Source: JAOAPY01 sp038237475 (GTDB taxonomy: Bacteria; Acidobacteriota; Blastocatellia; Pyrinomonadales; Pyrinomonadaceae). Taken from it: DNA of 64,000 nt. Shown one piece after another: positions 52,586 to 61,805 of this stretch. Below the pieces are notes generated by a model. The model was not told the origin of the DNA, ran no database searches, and saw only the letters and a list, made by a program, of their open reading frames with translations. The stretch is taken from contig JBBRYS010000014.1 in NCBI GenBank assembly GCA_038237475.1, positions 1 through 64,000 of the forward strand, written 5' to 3'. Position 1 is the first letter of the stretch; each line of letters opens with the position of its first letter. The position numbers and the translations under genes were made by a program.

Positions 52586-53320
52586 TTAATCATGTTCGGG
52601 GTTTCGCTTTGGGACCGGCGAGCCCGGCTGGTCATCTTTACGCCGCGGTAATTGCTGTTTGAAGGGAATGCGATCCTGCAACTCATGGAACTTCTCCTGT
52701 GCGGCCTGCTCAAATTCCTGAAAGCGTTCCGCATTCACTTCTTCGACTTTTTTGGAAAGCCATAACCGCTCGGCCAAATAGAAAAAGGCAATGCCGATCA
52801 CCACAATCACGAGCAGGATTATTCCCAACCGGTGAAAGTCGCCGATGATGCGAATCACCGCACCGCTAAAAAAGTAACCGGCGCCGCTGAGAACCGAAAC
52901 CCAAAGAAAGCAGCTGGCCAGCGAAAGAAAAAGGAAACGAAGATAGGGCATGCGGCCGACGCCATAAAAAATACAAGAGGCCCAGCGCAGACCGTAGATG
53001 TATTTTGAAAGAAAGAGCGAAAGCCCGCCAAACTTTCCTGTCAGCCGTTCAATGCGCGGTTGGGTAGCCCGGTAAAATCGAGCTTTGCGAATTCCTTTGC
53101 GAAAGCCACGGCCCAACAGGTACGCAATATTGTCGCTGACCGCGCCTCCCAACGTGCCCCAGAGTAGCACCCTCAAAAAACTATATTCGCCGAAGAACTT
53201 ACCATGAGCCAGGACGCCAGCCAGCAGGAGGGTGATGTCTCCCTCGACCATTGCCAGCACAAAGACTGCATAGAGACCATACTGGCCAATCAGTTCGTAG
53301 AGAAAATGGAGATTATGCAT
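52586..53320 (-). CDS. VTT/DedA-family membrane protein
   Basis: A 244-residue inner-membrane protein with five or six helices. 'VEGDITLLLAGVLAHG' and 'SKYIYGLRWASCIFYG' are the acidic and arginine-containing re-entrant motifs of the DedA/VTT family, which act as phospholipid scramblases or flippases. The C-terminus is a hydrophilic tail with basic residues. It is upstream of the GHMP kinase gene on the same strand. The role in lipid or undecaprenyl phosphate handling is a family inference. Confidence 0.85.
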   Translation of the reverse strand: MHNLHFLYELIGQYGLYAVFVLAMVEGDITLLLAGVLAHGKFFGEYSFLRVLLWGTLGGAVSDNIAYLLGRGFRKGIRKARFYRATQPRIERLTGKFGGLSLFLSKYIYGLRWASCIFYGVGRMPYLRFLFLSLASCFLWVSVLSGAGYFFSGAVIRIIGDFHRLGIILLVIVVIGIAFFYLAERLWLSKKVEEVNAERFQEFEQAAQEKFHELQDRIPFKQQLPRRKDDQPGSPVPKRNPEHD

Positions 53321-53464
53321 GTAACAGAATCAGTGATCAGTCCCGGAGGCTGTACTTGCGATTCAATCTCTGAACTCGAGGGCCAGACGAAAAATAAAGC
53401 CCGGCCTGCCGGGCAAGATCCAAAGCTGGAAGTCCGAAGATACAAGCTCAACGTACACTCATGC

Positions 53465-53929
53465 TTAGTTACCTTCCTCAACAATGGGGGGCTTAACCAC
53501 CAGCACCGGACAAGGAGCATGCCGCACAACCGCTTCTGCTGTGGAACCGAAAAGGATTCGTCCCAGGCCAGTGCGCCCGTGAGAAGAGATCACTATCAGG
53601 TCCACCGCTCTTTCTTTGGCAACCCGCACAATCTCAGTCGCGGCGTCACCATGCACGATTAACTCTTCAACGTCCAGGCCGGCGCATTCTTCGCACTCGG
53701 CAATCTTTGGCAGTTCGCGCTCGGCTGAATCTTCCAGCTGTTCGCTAATATCGGCCAAGGGCAGCGGCTCTGTCATACCTGAGTAACCGACCGTGGGCAC
53801 GATAGGCTCGATGACATTAATGCAGATGATGCGCGCTGCAAAAGTACGCGCCAGCGAAGTCGCATACGACAGCGCATAATTTCCGCACTCGCTGAAATCC
53901 GTCGGCAGCAATATGGAACGAATCTGCAT
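53465..53929 (-). CDS. Universal stress protein (UspA family)
   Basis: A 154-residue single Usp domain in the ATP-binding class: 'ILLPTDFSECGNYALSYATSLA' at the N-terminus and the nucleotide motif SSHGRTGLGRILFGSTAE, followed by VVRHAPCPVLVV. Cytoplasmic. It is upstream of the VTT gene on the same strand with a 144-nt gap. The stress that induces it is not visible. Confidence 0.92.
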   Translation of the reverse strand: MQIRSILLPTDFSECGNYALSYATSLARTFAARIICINVIEPIVPTVGYSGMTEPLPLADISEQLEDSAERELPKIAECEECAGLDVEELIVHGDAATEIVRVAKERAVDLIVISSHGRTGLGRILFGSTAEAVVRHAPCPVLVVKPPIVEEGN

Positions 53930-54154
53930 AGAAATGGTTTTAACCCGGCCGATCCAGTTCTTCGAGCGTTGCTTATCTGCGCCGTTTCAAAAACGACGGA
54001 ACCCGGAATTACGAAAAATAAAGACCGGGACTAGAGTCCAAAGGCACGCCAGCGTTTGCATTCTACACGCAGATTCTTCCGTTTGACAGCCCCTGACTCG
54101 TTGATTATGCTGCGTGCGACTGATTCCCCCTGGCAGTTGGTAAAGGGCTCCGAT

Positions 54155-55105
54155 ATGGCCAACTCCGCTCCATCTGAACAAAATTTTATCGGCATCGACC
54201 TCTGCGAACCCGAGCTTGGGGCCGCAATCGTCAACTCTCAAGGCGAAGTTATCGAGCGCCGCGATGCTCCACTCGACCGCGAGAGAGTCCTCGAGCAGAT
54301 GATCGAGATGATCACCTCTTTGCGCGAACGCGCCACCAACGTCTCTGCGGTAGGGGTGGCGATTCCCGGGCTCGTAAACAGGTACACCGATCGTGTACTC
54401 GCTTCGACGGAGTTGCCCGCAGCAGTGCGGGACGATCTCCATTCCGAGCTGACTAAGGCGACCGGTCTGAGGGTTGAGCTCGAAAACGATGCCAATGCCG
54501 CAGCATATGGAGAATACAATGTCGGAGCCGGACGCGGCAGTCGCGACATGTTCTATATGTCGATTGGGCATGGAATCGGCGGCGCCATTATTTTCGACGG
54601 CAAGCTGTGGGTAGGAGCGTCAGGTGTCGCTGGCGAAGTAGGACACATCACCATCGATGCTGAAGGGATTGAGTGCATCTGCGGTAACACCGGTTGTTTG
54701 GAAACCGTTGCTTCCGCGCCGAATATTGTCCGTCGCGCCCGCGAACGTCTGGATCGCGACTCGACTTCATCACTTTCGCGACTGGCACTGAACAAAGAGT
54801 TCACGGCCAGTGACGTGGCCCGCGAAGCCATGAATGACGACGACTTTTCGCTGATGATGATCGAACGTACGGGTAAATATATCGGCACAGGTCTGGCTAG
54901 CGTTATCAACCTGCTTAACATTGAATGTGTGGTTCTGGGGGGGGGAGTGATGGATGCGGGCGAGTTGATACTTAATCCAATCATTCTGGAAGCAAGGCGG
55001 CGCGCCTTTCAGCCCTGCTTCGAAGCGACAAGAATCGTCGCGGCCACGCTGGGCCAGAACGCGAGTGTCGTGGGTGTAGCTTTGTTGGCGCGCGACGCCG
55101 GCTAA
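54155..55105 (+). CDS. ROK-family sugar kinase (glucokinase-like)
   Basis: A 316-residue cytoplasmic kinase with no DNA-binding domain. 'FIGIDLCEPELGAAIV' opens the actin-like fold; the catalytic Asp112 is in LENDANAAA; the ROK zinc signature is His164, Cys174, Cys176, Cys181 (GHITIDAEGIECICGNTGC). ATG at 54155 is chosen as the start, just after AAGGG. It probably phosphorylates glucose. Within the gene is a run of nine G (54937-54945), a potential slippage site, currently in frame. Confidence 0.9.
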   Translation: MANSAPSEQNFIGIDLCEPELGAAIVNSQGEVIERRDAPLDRERVLEQMIEMITSLRERATNVSAVGVAIPGLVNRYTDRVLASTELPAAVRDDLHSELTKATGLRVELENDANAAAYGEYNVGAGRGSRDMFYMSIGHGIGGAIIFDGKLWVGASGVAGEVGHITIDAEGIECICGNTGCLETVASAPNIVRRARERLDRDSTSSLSRLALNKEFTASDVAREAMNDDDFSLMMIERTGKYIGTGLASVINLLNIECVVLGGGVMDAGELILNPIILEARRRAFQPCFEATRIVAATLGQNASVVGVALLARDAG

Positions 55106-55543
55106 GCTCTCCGCTGCTTATCAAATTGTTTGACGGCCCCGAAGTTCAAGTTAACCGACCTGAGTTTGAGTTACTTAAAGGTTTTTCGCCCCCCGAACGC
55201 CCCAGCAAGTAAGCCCCAATTAGAAGCCTGGTACGATCGTATCATTCAGATTTTCCCTGCGTCAGCTGTTAGTTTGCGGTGGTTGGGCGGTATTTATTTC
55301 CACCGCAGACCGGCGAGTCTGCACAACAAAATGCTTGCGGATCAGCTAATTTGAAAATCGACGTCGATCTGCTAAAGTAGGCCGACCCTAAGCCATGTCA
55401 GTTTTAGATTCAAGGGGGTTGGAGGTGAGCGCGCTCTTTCGGTGTGCTTTGTAACCGTAATACACCGGTGTGTGCTTCAGATAATGACGCGTAGTTGAGC
55501 CTTATGTTTTCAGCTCGAATTGGGTATTAGCCTAGCTGCGGCG
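55106..55543. other. Intergenic region upstream of the ACIII operon
   Basis: This 438-base stretch should hold the promoter of the actA-F operon. The 74-codon frame at 55130 is basic, has no ribosome site and matches no family. I see one 7-bp stem (GCGGTGG...CCACCGC near 55278) without a T run. No operator was recognised. Confidence 0.55.
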
Positions 55544-56212
55544 ATGCCACAAATTTTTCACCACAGTACGAACGCGCTGGCCAAGGCCACGATCTTTGGG
55601 GCTATCCTTATTCTGGTAGCCTCGTTGTGGGTTACGGCTGAGATTAGTCGCTCTTCCTGGAACACCGGCCAGTTTGTTGAGATTCAACAACCCGTTCAAT
55701 TCAGCCATAAACATCATGTGGGAGACGACGGCATCGATTGTCGTTATTGTCATACTTCCGTCGAAACTCAGGCGTCCGCGGGAATTCCCTCGACCTCCGT
55801 TTGCATGAATTGCCATAAACAAATTTGGTCCGATAGTCCCTATCTGCAGCCAGTGCGTACAAGTTTCAGCACCGGCAAACCGCTTGAGTGGACGCGGGTT
55901 CACGATCTTCCCGATTACGTCTATTTCAATCACAGCATTCATGTGAATAAGGGAGTCGGCTGCTCGACCTGTCATGGTCGCGTCGATCAGATGCCGGTTG
56001 TTTTCCAGGCGTCGTCGCTGCAAATGGAGTGGTGCCTGGCTTGCCATCGCGAGCCTGAGAAATTCGTGCGCGACAAAGACAAAATTTTCGATATGGAATG
56101 GCGTCAGGTGAATAGCAGCAAAGCGGAAGTTGACCACGGCAAGTCGCTGGTGAAACTGAATCACATTCAACCGAAGAAGGCTTTGACAGGCTGTTCGACT
56201 TGTCATCGCTGA
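55544..56212 (+). CDS. actA: Alternative complex III, pentaheme cytochrome c subunit ActA
   Basis: 222 residues. An N-terminal hydrophobic anchor (about 16-34, 'ATIFGAILILVASLWVTA') leads to a periplasmic domain with five CxxCH motifs: CRYCH, CMNCH, CSTCH, CLACH and CSTCH, so five c-type hemes. ACIII oxidises menaquinol and feeds electrons to cytochrome c or oxidase. ATG at 55544 is used although no good ribosome site is seen. It starts the operon; actB follows after 48 nt. Confidence 0.93.
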   Translation: MPQIFHHSTNALAKATIFGAILILVASLWVTAEISRSSWNTGQFVEIQQPVQFSHKHHVGDDGIDCRYCHTSVETQASAGIPSTSVCMNCHKQIWSDSPYLQPVRTSFSTGKPLEWTRVHDLPDYVYFNHSIHVNKGVGCSTCHGRVDQMPVVFQASSLQMEWCLACHREPEKFVRDKDKIFDMEWRQVNSSKAEVDHGKSLVKLNHIQPKKALTGCSTCHR

Positions 56213-56260
56213 GCCTCTGAATCTTGCAGGCATATTTTGTAAATGGGTAACCGACTCTAG

Positions 56261-59200
56261 ATGAACGAAGACCGTCACATTAATTTCAAGCTAATGCGCG
56301 ATCGCCTTCTGGAACTCCAGGCGGAACCGGCTGCGTTAGCGAGCGGGTCCGGCAGTGGGGCTGGTTCAGCTTTGACCGCTGACTCTGGAAATGCCGAGTT
56401 CTCACCGCCGCGTTCGAAGTATTGGCGTAGTTTGGAAGAGTATGTCGACGCTCCGGAGTTTCGGGAATTCGTGCAGCGAGAATTTCCGCAGCAGGCTGAA
56501 GAGTGGGATGATCCGGTCGAACGCCGCACCTTCCTAAAATTGATGGGGGCTTCCCTGGCCCTGGCGGGATTAAGCGGCTGCGTCTACCAGAAGCCTGAAA
56601 AGATTGTTCCCTACGTCAAGCAGCCTGAAGAGGAAGCTGCCGGACGCGCGCTTTTCTTCGCCACCGCGTCCACGCTGGGTGGCATTGCGACCCCCGTGCT
56701 CGCGCGCAGTAACGAAGGCCGGCCCACCAAGATTGAAGGAAATCCGGATCATCCGAATAACAAGAACGGCCAGCCCGAAGATCGCGGCTCGAGCGCTACG
56801 GACATTTTTGCGCAGGCCTCAGTGCTCAGTCTCTACGATCCGGATCGTTCACAAACGCCGAGCTATCGAGATGAGACACGTCCCTGGTCAACCTTTGTTG
56901 GCGAGATGCGCACCGCGCTTAACGGGCCGGACGGCAAGAGTGGCTTGCGCGCGAAGCAGGGCGCGGGCCTTTATTTTCTGACCGAGACCGTCACGTCGCC
57001 AACCCTTGCGTCGCAAATTAGGGGCATCCTGGCGGAATTCCCGCAGGCCAGGTGGCATCAGTACGAGCCGGTTAATCGTGATCATGCTCGCGCCGGGGCA
57101 GTGATGGCTTTTGGCCAGCCGGTTAATACGATCTACGACTTCAGCAAGGCTGAGCGAATCCTTTCGCTCGACGCTGATTTTCTTTCCGCGTTGCCGGGAA
57201 ATCTTCGGTATGCGCGCGAATTTGCTGCGCGGCGGCGGATTACCGAAGGCCGGAAAGAAATGAGCCGCCTCTATGTGGTTGAGACAACGCCAACGACGAC
57301 GGGCGCAAGCGCGGATCATCGGTTTTCAATCAAGCCCGGTGAAATGGAAAGTATCGCGCGAGCTTTGTCTTCCTCGTCGGGGGATCAGTCCGGCGCTCAC
57401 TGGGTCGGCGCAGTCGCGAAGGATCTGCAGGATCATAAAGGCGCTTCAATTGTTATCGCGGGCGCAGAACAGCCTCCGATCATTCATGCGCTGGCACATG
57501 CCGCGAATAATTTTTTAGGGAATGTCGGCAAAACAGTTTTCTATACCGATCCGGTTGAAGCGAACTCAGTCGATCAAACTCAATCGCTGCGCGAACTGGT
57601 TACCGATATCGATGCCGGCCGGGTTGAGACCCTCGTGATACTTGGCGGCAATCCGACCTACAACACGCCGGCTGATCTCAGGCTTGATCAGACTCGTCTT
57701 TTTAAGATTGGTCTGCGCGTTCATCACGGTCCTTACAAAGACGAAACGGCGGAACTTTGTCATTGGCATATTCCCGCCACACATTACCTTGAATCGTGGA
57801 GTGATACGCGTAGCTACGACGGCACTGCGTCGATCATCCAGCCCCTGATCGAGCCGTTGTATGAAAGCAAGTCCGAGCATGAATTGCTGGCGGTGTTTTC
57901 CGATCAATACGATAAGAAGGCTTACGAAATCATTCGCGACTACTGGCGCGGTGCACAACCGGCGGCCGGAGCTGGCCAGCCTGCGATCAAGTCGGTCGCG
58001 AATGGCGCGGTGTCGAGTGCTACCCCAGTGACAACACCTGCTCAGGCATCAACGCCAGCAACCGCGGGCGCGACAGATTTCGAAAGCTGGTGGCGCAAGA
58101 ACGTTCATGATGGCTTTGTGCCAAATACTGCGTTGCCGGTGAAGACCCTTTCACTTAAGTCTGGTGGTATGGCGCCTGCCGACGGCAAAGCCGGATCCGG
58201 TGCGGGCGGATTTGAGCTTGTCTTTCGAACTGATCCTACGATTTACGATGGCCGGTTCGCTAACAATGGCTGGCTGCAGGAGTTGCCCAAACCGCTCACA
58301 AAAATCACCTGGGATAACGCCGCGCTGTTAAGCCCGAACACCGCCAAAAAGCTGAACCTGGGTAAGTCTTCTGACAATGCCAAACACGGACGCGAGACTT
58401 ACGTCGACACGATCAAGATCACAAGTCAGGGCCGCTCAATCGACGAGGTGCCGGTTTTCATTATGCCGGGACAGCCCGATGACGTGATCACGTTGCATCT
58501 CGGTTACGGCCGTAGGCGTGCGGGTCGAGTGGCCAATCCAGAGGGCAAGCAGTTGGGCTTCAATGCTTACGAACTGCGTTCAGCCGATTCGCCCTGGCTG
58601 GCTAAAGGCGTAGAAGTCAGCAAGTCCGGTGGCCAGTACGAACTCGCTACAACGCAGATGCACTTCAATATGGAGGATCTGAATTTCAGCAAGGAAGATC
58701 GCGACATCCTCCGCATCAAGACCTTGAAGGAGTATCTGGAAGACAAGCCCGAGAAGCATGAAACCCACGAGCCGGGCGCTGACGAGACACTCTACGATCC
58801 GAAAGAACATGACTACCAGCATCAGGGTGAGAACGCGCTCGACTACGCCTGGGGCATGGCCATCGATTTGAATAGTTGTGTGGGGTGCAACGCCTGCACG
58901 ATCGCCTGCCAGTCGGAAAATAACATTCCGGTGGTCGGCAAAGAGCAGGTCACGCGCAGTCGTGAAATGCACTGGATTCGCGTGGACGCTTACTTTCAGG
59001 GGAATCCGGACAAACCCGCTGGTCCATACTTTCAGCCGGTGCCCTGTATGCATTGCGAGAATGCACCCTGCGAGCCCGTTTGCCCCGTTCACGCCACGGT
59101 ACATAGCTCCGAAGGTCTCAATGACATGGTCTATAACCGCTGCGTAGGCACGCGCTACTGCGCGAACAACTGTCCCTACAAGGTGCGCCGCTTTAACTTC

Positions 59201-59563
59201 TTCCTGTACCAGGACTGGGAAACACCGACTTATCAATTGATGCGTAATCCAGAAGTGACGGTGCGCAGTCGCGGCGTGATGGAGAAATGTACTTACTGCG
59301 TGCAGCGTATCCAGAGCGCGAAGATTCATTCAGAGATAGAAGGCCGGCCCGTACGGGACGGCGAGATTGTGACTGCCTGCCAGTCGGTCTGTCCGACGGA
59401 GGCGATTGTTTTCGGCAACATCAACGATCCGAACAGCAAAGTTTCAAAGTTGAAAGCTGAGAAGCGTAACTACAGCCTGCTTGCGGAACTGAACACCAAA
59501 CCGCGGACGACTTATTTGTCGGCGCTGCGCAATCCCAATCCGGAGATTGCCGAGCGGGGTTAG
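56261..59563 (+). CDS. actB: Alternative complex III, fused molybdopterin-like/Fe-S subunit ActB
   Basis: The 1100-residue protein has a TAT motif ERRTFLKLMG (87-96) then a lipobox-like LSGC (Cys107), so it is exported and lipid-anchored. Residues about 110-850 are a molybdopterin-oxidoreductase-like domain without the cofactor; an Ala/Pro/Thr linker lies near 565-600. The C-terminal part (about 870-1070) carries four Fe-S clusters: CVGCNACTIAC, CMHCENAPCEPVC, CVGTRYCANNC and CTYCVQ plus CQSVCPTE. It is the electron wire of the complex. The N-terminal Ala/Gly/Ser-rich tail before the TAT motif is unusually long. Confidence 0.94.
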   Translation: MNEDRHINFKLMRDRLLELQAEPAALASGSGSGAGSALTADSGNAEFSPPRSKYWRSLEEYVDAPEFREFVQREFPQQAEEWDDPVERRTFLKLMGASLALAGLSGCVYQKPEKIVPYVKQPEEEAAGRALFFATASTLGGIATPVLARSNEGRPTKIEGNPDHPNNKNGQPEDRGSSATDIFAQASVLSLYDPDRSQTPSYRDETRPWSTFVGEMRTALNGPDGKSGLRAKQGAGLYFLTETVTSPTLASQIRGILAEFPQARWHQYEPVNRDHARAGAVMAFGQPVNTIYDFSKAERILSLDADFLSALPGNLRYAREFAARRRITEGRKEMSRLYVVETTPTTTGASADHRFSIKPGEMESIARALSSSSGDQSGAHWVGAVAKDLQDHKGASIVIAGAEQPPIIHALAHAANNFLGNVGKTVFYTDPVEANSVDQTQSLRELVTDIDAGRVETLVILGGNPTYNTPADLRLDQTRLFKIGLRVHHGPYKDETAELCHWHIPATHYLESWSDTRSYDGTASIIQPLIEPLYESKSEHELLAVFSDQYDKKAYEIIRDYWRGAQPAAGAGQPAIKSVANGAVSSATPVTTPAQASTPATAGATDFESWWRKNVHDGFVPNTALPVKTLSLKSGGMAPADGKAGSGAGGFELVFRTDPTIYDGRFANNGWLQELPKPLTKITWDNAALLSPNTAKKLNLGKSSDNAKHGRETYVDTIKITSQGRSIDEVPVFIMPGQPDDVITLHLGYGRRRAGRVANPEGKQLGFNAYELRSADSPWLAKGVEVSKSGGQYELATTQMHFNMEDLNFSKEDRDILRIKTLKEYLEDKPEKHETHEPGADETLYDPKEHDYQHQGENALDYAWGMAIDLNSCVGCNACTIACQSENNIPVVGKEQVTRSREMHWIRVDAYFQGNPDKPAGPYFQPVPCMHCENAPCEPVCPVHATVHSSEGLNDMVYNRCVGTRYCANNCPYKVRRFNFFLYQDWETPTYQLMRNPEVTVRSRGVMEKCTYCVQRIQSAKIHSEIEGRPVRDGEIVTACQSVCPTEAIVFGNINDPNSKVSKLKAEKRNYSLLAELNTKPRTTYLSALRNPNPEIAERG

Positions 59564-59698
59564 CGCGAAGATTGTGCTCAGTCATTCGAGGCCAGGCCTT
59601 GATAAAATCAGGAGGCGCAGCCTCAGCAGAGAAGTGACGGTGAGAAGTTCACCGTCCACCCGGGCAGCAGGCCCGCAGGTCGAATAGACTCGGTATTC

Positions 59699-61075
59699 AT
59701 GGCAGACGAACATCGCAGCGACGCCCCACACCATACGACGGTTCCCGTAATCGATCCGGGGCTGACGTTTGCTTCCGTGACGGACAAGATCAGCTCGATC
59801 GTCCTGAAGCGCAAGACTCCTTTGGCCTGGTTCATTGGGTTCGCCATCTCGTTTGTGATGTTTCAGCTGCTGCTGCTGACGATGACGAACCTGCTGTTCA
59901 GGGGCATCGGCCTCTGGGGCATCAACGTGCCGGTCGGCTGGGGTTTCGCCATTCTCAATTTTGTCTGGTGGATCGGCATCGGGCACGCTGGCACTTTGAT
60001 CTCGGCTATTCTGCTGTTATTGCGACAACAGTGGCGCACCTCGATCAATCGCTTCGCTGAAGCAATGACTCTGTTCGCGGTAGCCCAGGCAGGCATGTAT
60101 CCCATCTTCCATCTGGGCAGGCCATGGCTGGCTTACTGGCTGTTTCCTTACCCCAACACGATGGGGATTTGGCCGCAGTTTCGCAGCCCCTTGATGTGGG
60201 ACGTCTTTGCCGTTTCCACTTACGCCACGGTGTCGGCGTTGTTTTGGTTCGTAGGTTTGATTCCGGACTTTGCCACCCTGCGAGATCGTGCCCGGAGCAA
60301 GCCGTTTCAGATCATTTATGGCCTGTTGGCGATGGGATGGCGCGGCTCGGCGCGGCACTGGCATCGATATGAAATGGCTTACTTGCTGCTGGCCGGGTTA
60401 GCGACGCCGCTGGTGCTTTCGGTGCACACGATCGTCAGTTTTGACTTTGCCGTCGGCATTATTCCGGGATGGCATGCGACGATTTTTCCGCCCTACTTTG
60501 TTGCCGGCGCGATCTATGCGGGCTTCGCCATGGTTCTGTTCCTGACGATTCCGTTGCGCAAGTTTTACGGGCTCGAAGGTTTCATCACTATGCGCCACAT
60601 GCACAACATGGCCAAGGTGATGCTGGCGACAGGATTGATTGTTGGCTACGGCTACATCATCGAGGTGTTTTTCGGCTGGTATAGCGGCAACCGGTTTGAA
60701 CGCTACGTGATCTGGAACCGAATGCACGGTGCTTACTCCGGCTACTACTGGGCGCTCATCCTATGCAATATCATCACGCCGCAGTTCTTGTGGATTAAGA
60801 AGGTGCGATCGAATCTGCTGCTGCTCTGGCTGATTTCGATTGTGGTGAGCATCGGCATGTGGCTGGAGCGCTTCGTGATCGTAGTCACCAGTTTGCATCG
60901 TGATTTCCTGCCGTCTTCATGGGGTATGTATCAGGGCACAAGATGGGACTGGGCGATGTTCATCGGCACGCTGGGATTCTTCTTTACGCTGTTGTTTCTG
61001 TTTATTCGCTTCCTGCCGATGATCTCAATTTTTGAGATGCGGACGATTTTGCCGGAAGCAGAGGTTGAGGAATAG
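59699..61075 (+). CDS. actC: Alternative complex III, NrfD/PsrC-type quinol-binding subunit ActC
   Basis: A 458-residue integral membrane protein with about ten helices. 'WWIGIGHAGTLISAILLLLRQQWR' is the NrfD signature with the acidic-histidine quinone pocket, and 'HRYEMAYLLLAGLATPLVLSVH' the second conserved helix pair. It binds menaquinol and donates to ActB. It begins 135 nt after actB. The heptad repeat array starts 1 nt after its stop. Confidence 0.94.
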   Translation: MADEHRSDAPHHTTVPVIDPGLTFASVTDKISSIVLKRKTPLAWFIGFAISFVMFQLLLLTMTNLLFRGIGLWGINVPVGWGFAILNFVWWIGIGHAGTLISAILLLLRQQWRTSINRFAEAMTLFAVAQAGMYPIFHLGRPWLAYWLFPYPNTMGIWPQFRSPLMWDVFAVSTYATVSALFWFVGLIPDFATLRDRARSKPFQIIYGLLAMGWRGSARHWHRYEMAYLLLAGLATPLVLSVHTIVSFDFAVGIIPGWHATIFPPYFVAGAIYAGFAMVLFLTIPLRKFYGLEGFITMRHMHNMAKVMLATGLIVGYGYIIEVFFGWYSGNRFERYVIWNRMHGAYSGYYWALILCNIITPQFLWIKKVRSNLLLLWLISIVVSIGMWLERFVIVVTSLHRDFLPSSWGMYQGTRWDWAMFIGTLGFFFTLLFLFIRFLPMISIFEMRTILPEAEVEE

Positions 61076-61076
61076 C

Positions 61077-61254
61077 CAGTTGTCAGTTGTCAGTTGTCAG
61101 TTGTCAGTTGTCAGTTGTCAGTTGTCAGTTGTCAGTTGTCAGTTGTCAGTTGTCAGTTGTCAGTTGTCAGAAATTGGTGGTGAGTGAATTGTTTCAGAGA
61201 ATTTTTCAATGTTTGTGAGAAACCAACTGACCACTGACCACTGACCACTGACCA
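61077..61254. repeat. Heptad tandem array with a diverged inverted second array, between actC and actD
   Basis: 61077-61170 is 13.4 perfect copies of CAGTTGT (94 bases). A second array at 61224-61254 has about 4.4 copies of the CCACTGA heptad. Read on the other strand, the second array gives CAGTGGT, so the two arms are related inverted repeats around a spacer of 53 nt. The second arm ends 8 nt before the actD ATG. No coding content. Confidence 0.92.
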
Positions 61255-61262
61255 ATTTTGAT

Positions 61263-61805
61263 ATGAAACAAACTGTTCCCAGGTTATACGGCGTGATGGC
61301 CGAGTTCGATAACCCTACTGATTTGGTAGCGGCGGCAAGGCGCACCTATCAGGCGGGGTACCGGCGCATCAACGGCTACTCGCCATATCCGATTGAAGAG
61401 TTGTCGGAAGCGATTGGCTTTACGCATACGGCACTGCCGTTAATCGTACTGATCGGGGGCGTGCTCGGCGGGTTGGGTGGGTTTTTTATGCAGTACTGGA
61501 TGGAGGTCATCAACTATCCACTGAACGTTGGCGGTAAGCCGTTCAATAGCTGGCCCGCTTTTATCCCGATCACATTTGAGGCGACGATTTTGTGCGCGGC
61601 GCTCGCGGCGGTGTTTGGCATGCTGGCACTGAATAAGCTGCCGCAGCCCTACCATCCGGTTTTCAATGCGCCGAATTTTGCGCTCGCTACTCGCGACAGT
61701 TTTTTTCTGGTTATCGAAGCCAGCGATCGCAAGTTCGAACACGATGCGGTTATGGAATTTATGGGAGGCCTGGGATCGAAGGGATTAATAGATGTCGAGG
61801 TCTAG
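61263..61805 (+). CDS. actD: Alternative complex III membrane subunit ActD (DUF3341)
   Basis: A 180-residue membrane protein with two helices (about 58-78 and 100-120). 'LYGVMAEFDNPTDLVAAARRTYQAGYRRINGYSPYPIEEL' is the signature of DUF3341, the ActD family. It binds between ActC and ActF in the complex. The ATG at 61263 is just after the heptad array; no good ribosome site is seen. The last codons overlap the start of actE. Confidence 0.93.
   Translation: MKQTVPRLYGVMAEFDNPTDLVAAARRTYQAGYRRINGYSPYPIEELSEAIGFTHTALPLIVLIGGVLGGLGGFFMQYWMEVINYPLNVGGKPFNSWPAFIPITFEATILCAALAAVFGMLALNKLPQPYHPVFNAPNFALATRDSFFLVIEASDRKFEHDAVMEFMGGLGSKGLIDVEV

Noticed and set aside
55130..55354. 74-codon frame upstream of actA
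   Set aside because: No Shine-Dalgarno site, no hydrophobic or conserved pattern, and a mixed composition unlike its neighbours.
58580..59329. 249-codon minus-strand frame opposite the Fe-S part of actB
   Set aside because: Antisense to four-cluster motifs; the His-rich translation is a by-product of the Cys/Tyr codons on the coding strand.
61077..61254. Possible CRISPR-like array
   Set aside because: The unit is 7 bp with no spacers, and no cas gene is present. It is a simple tandem repeat.
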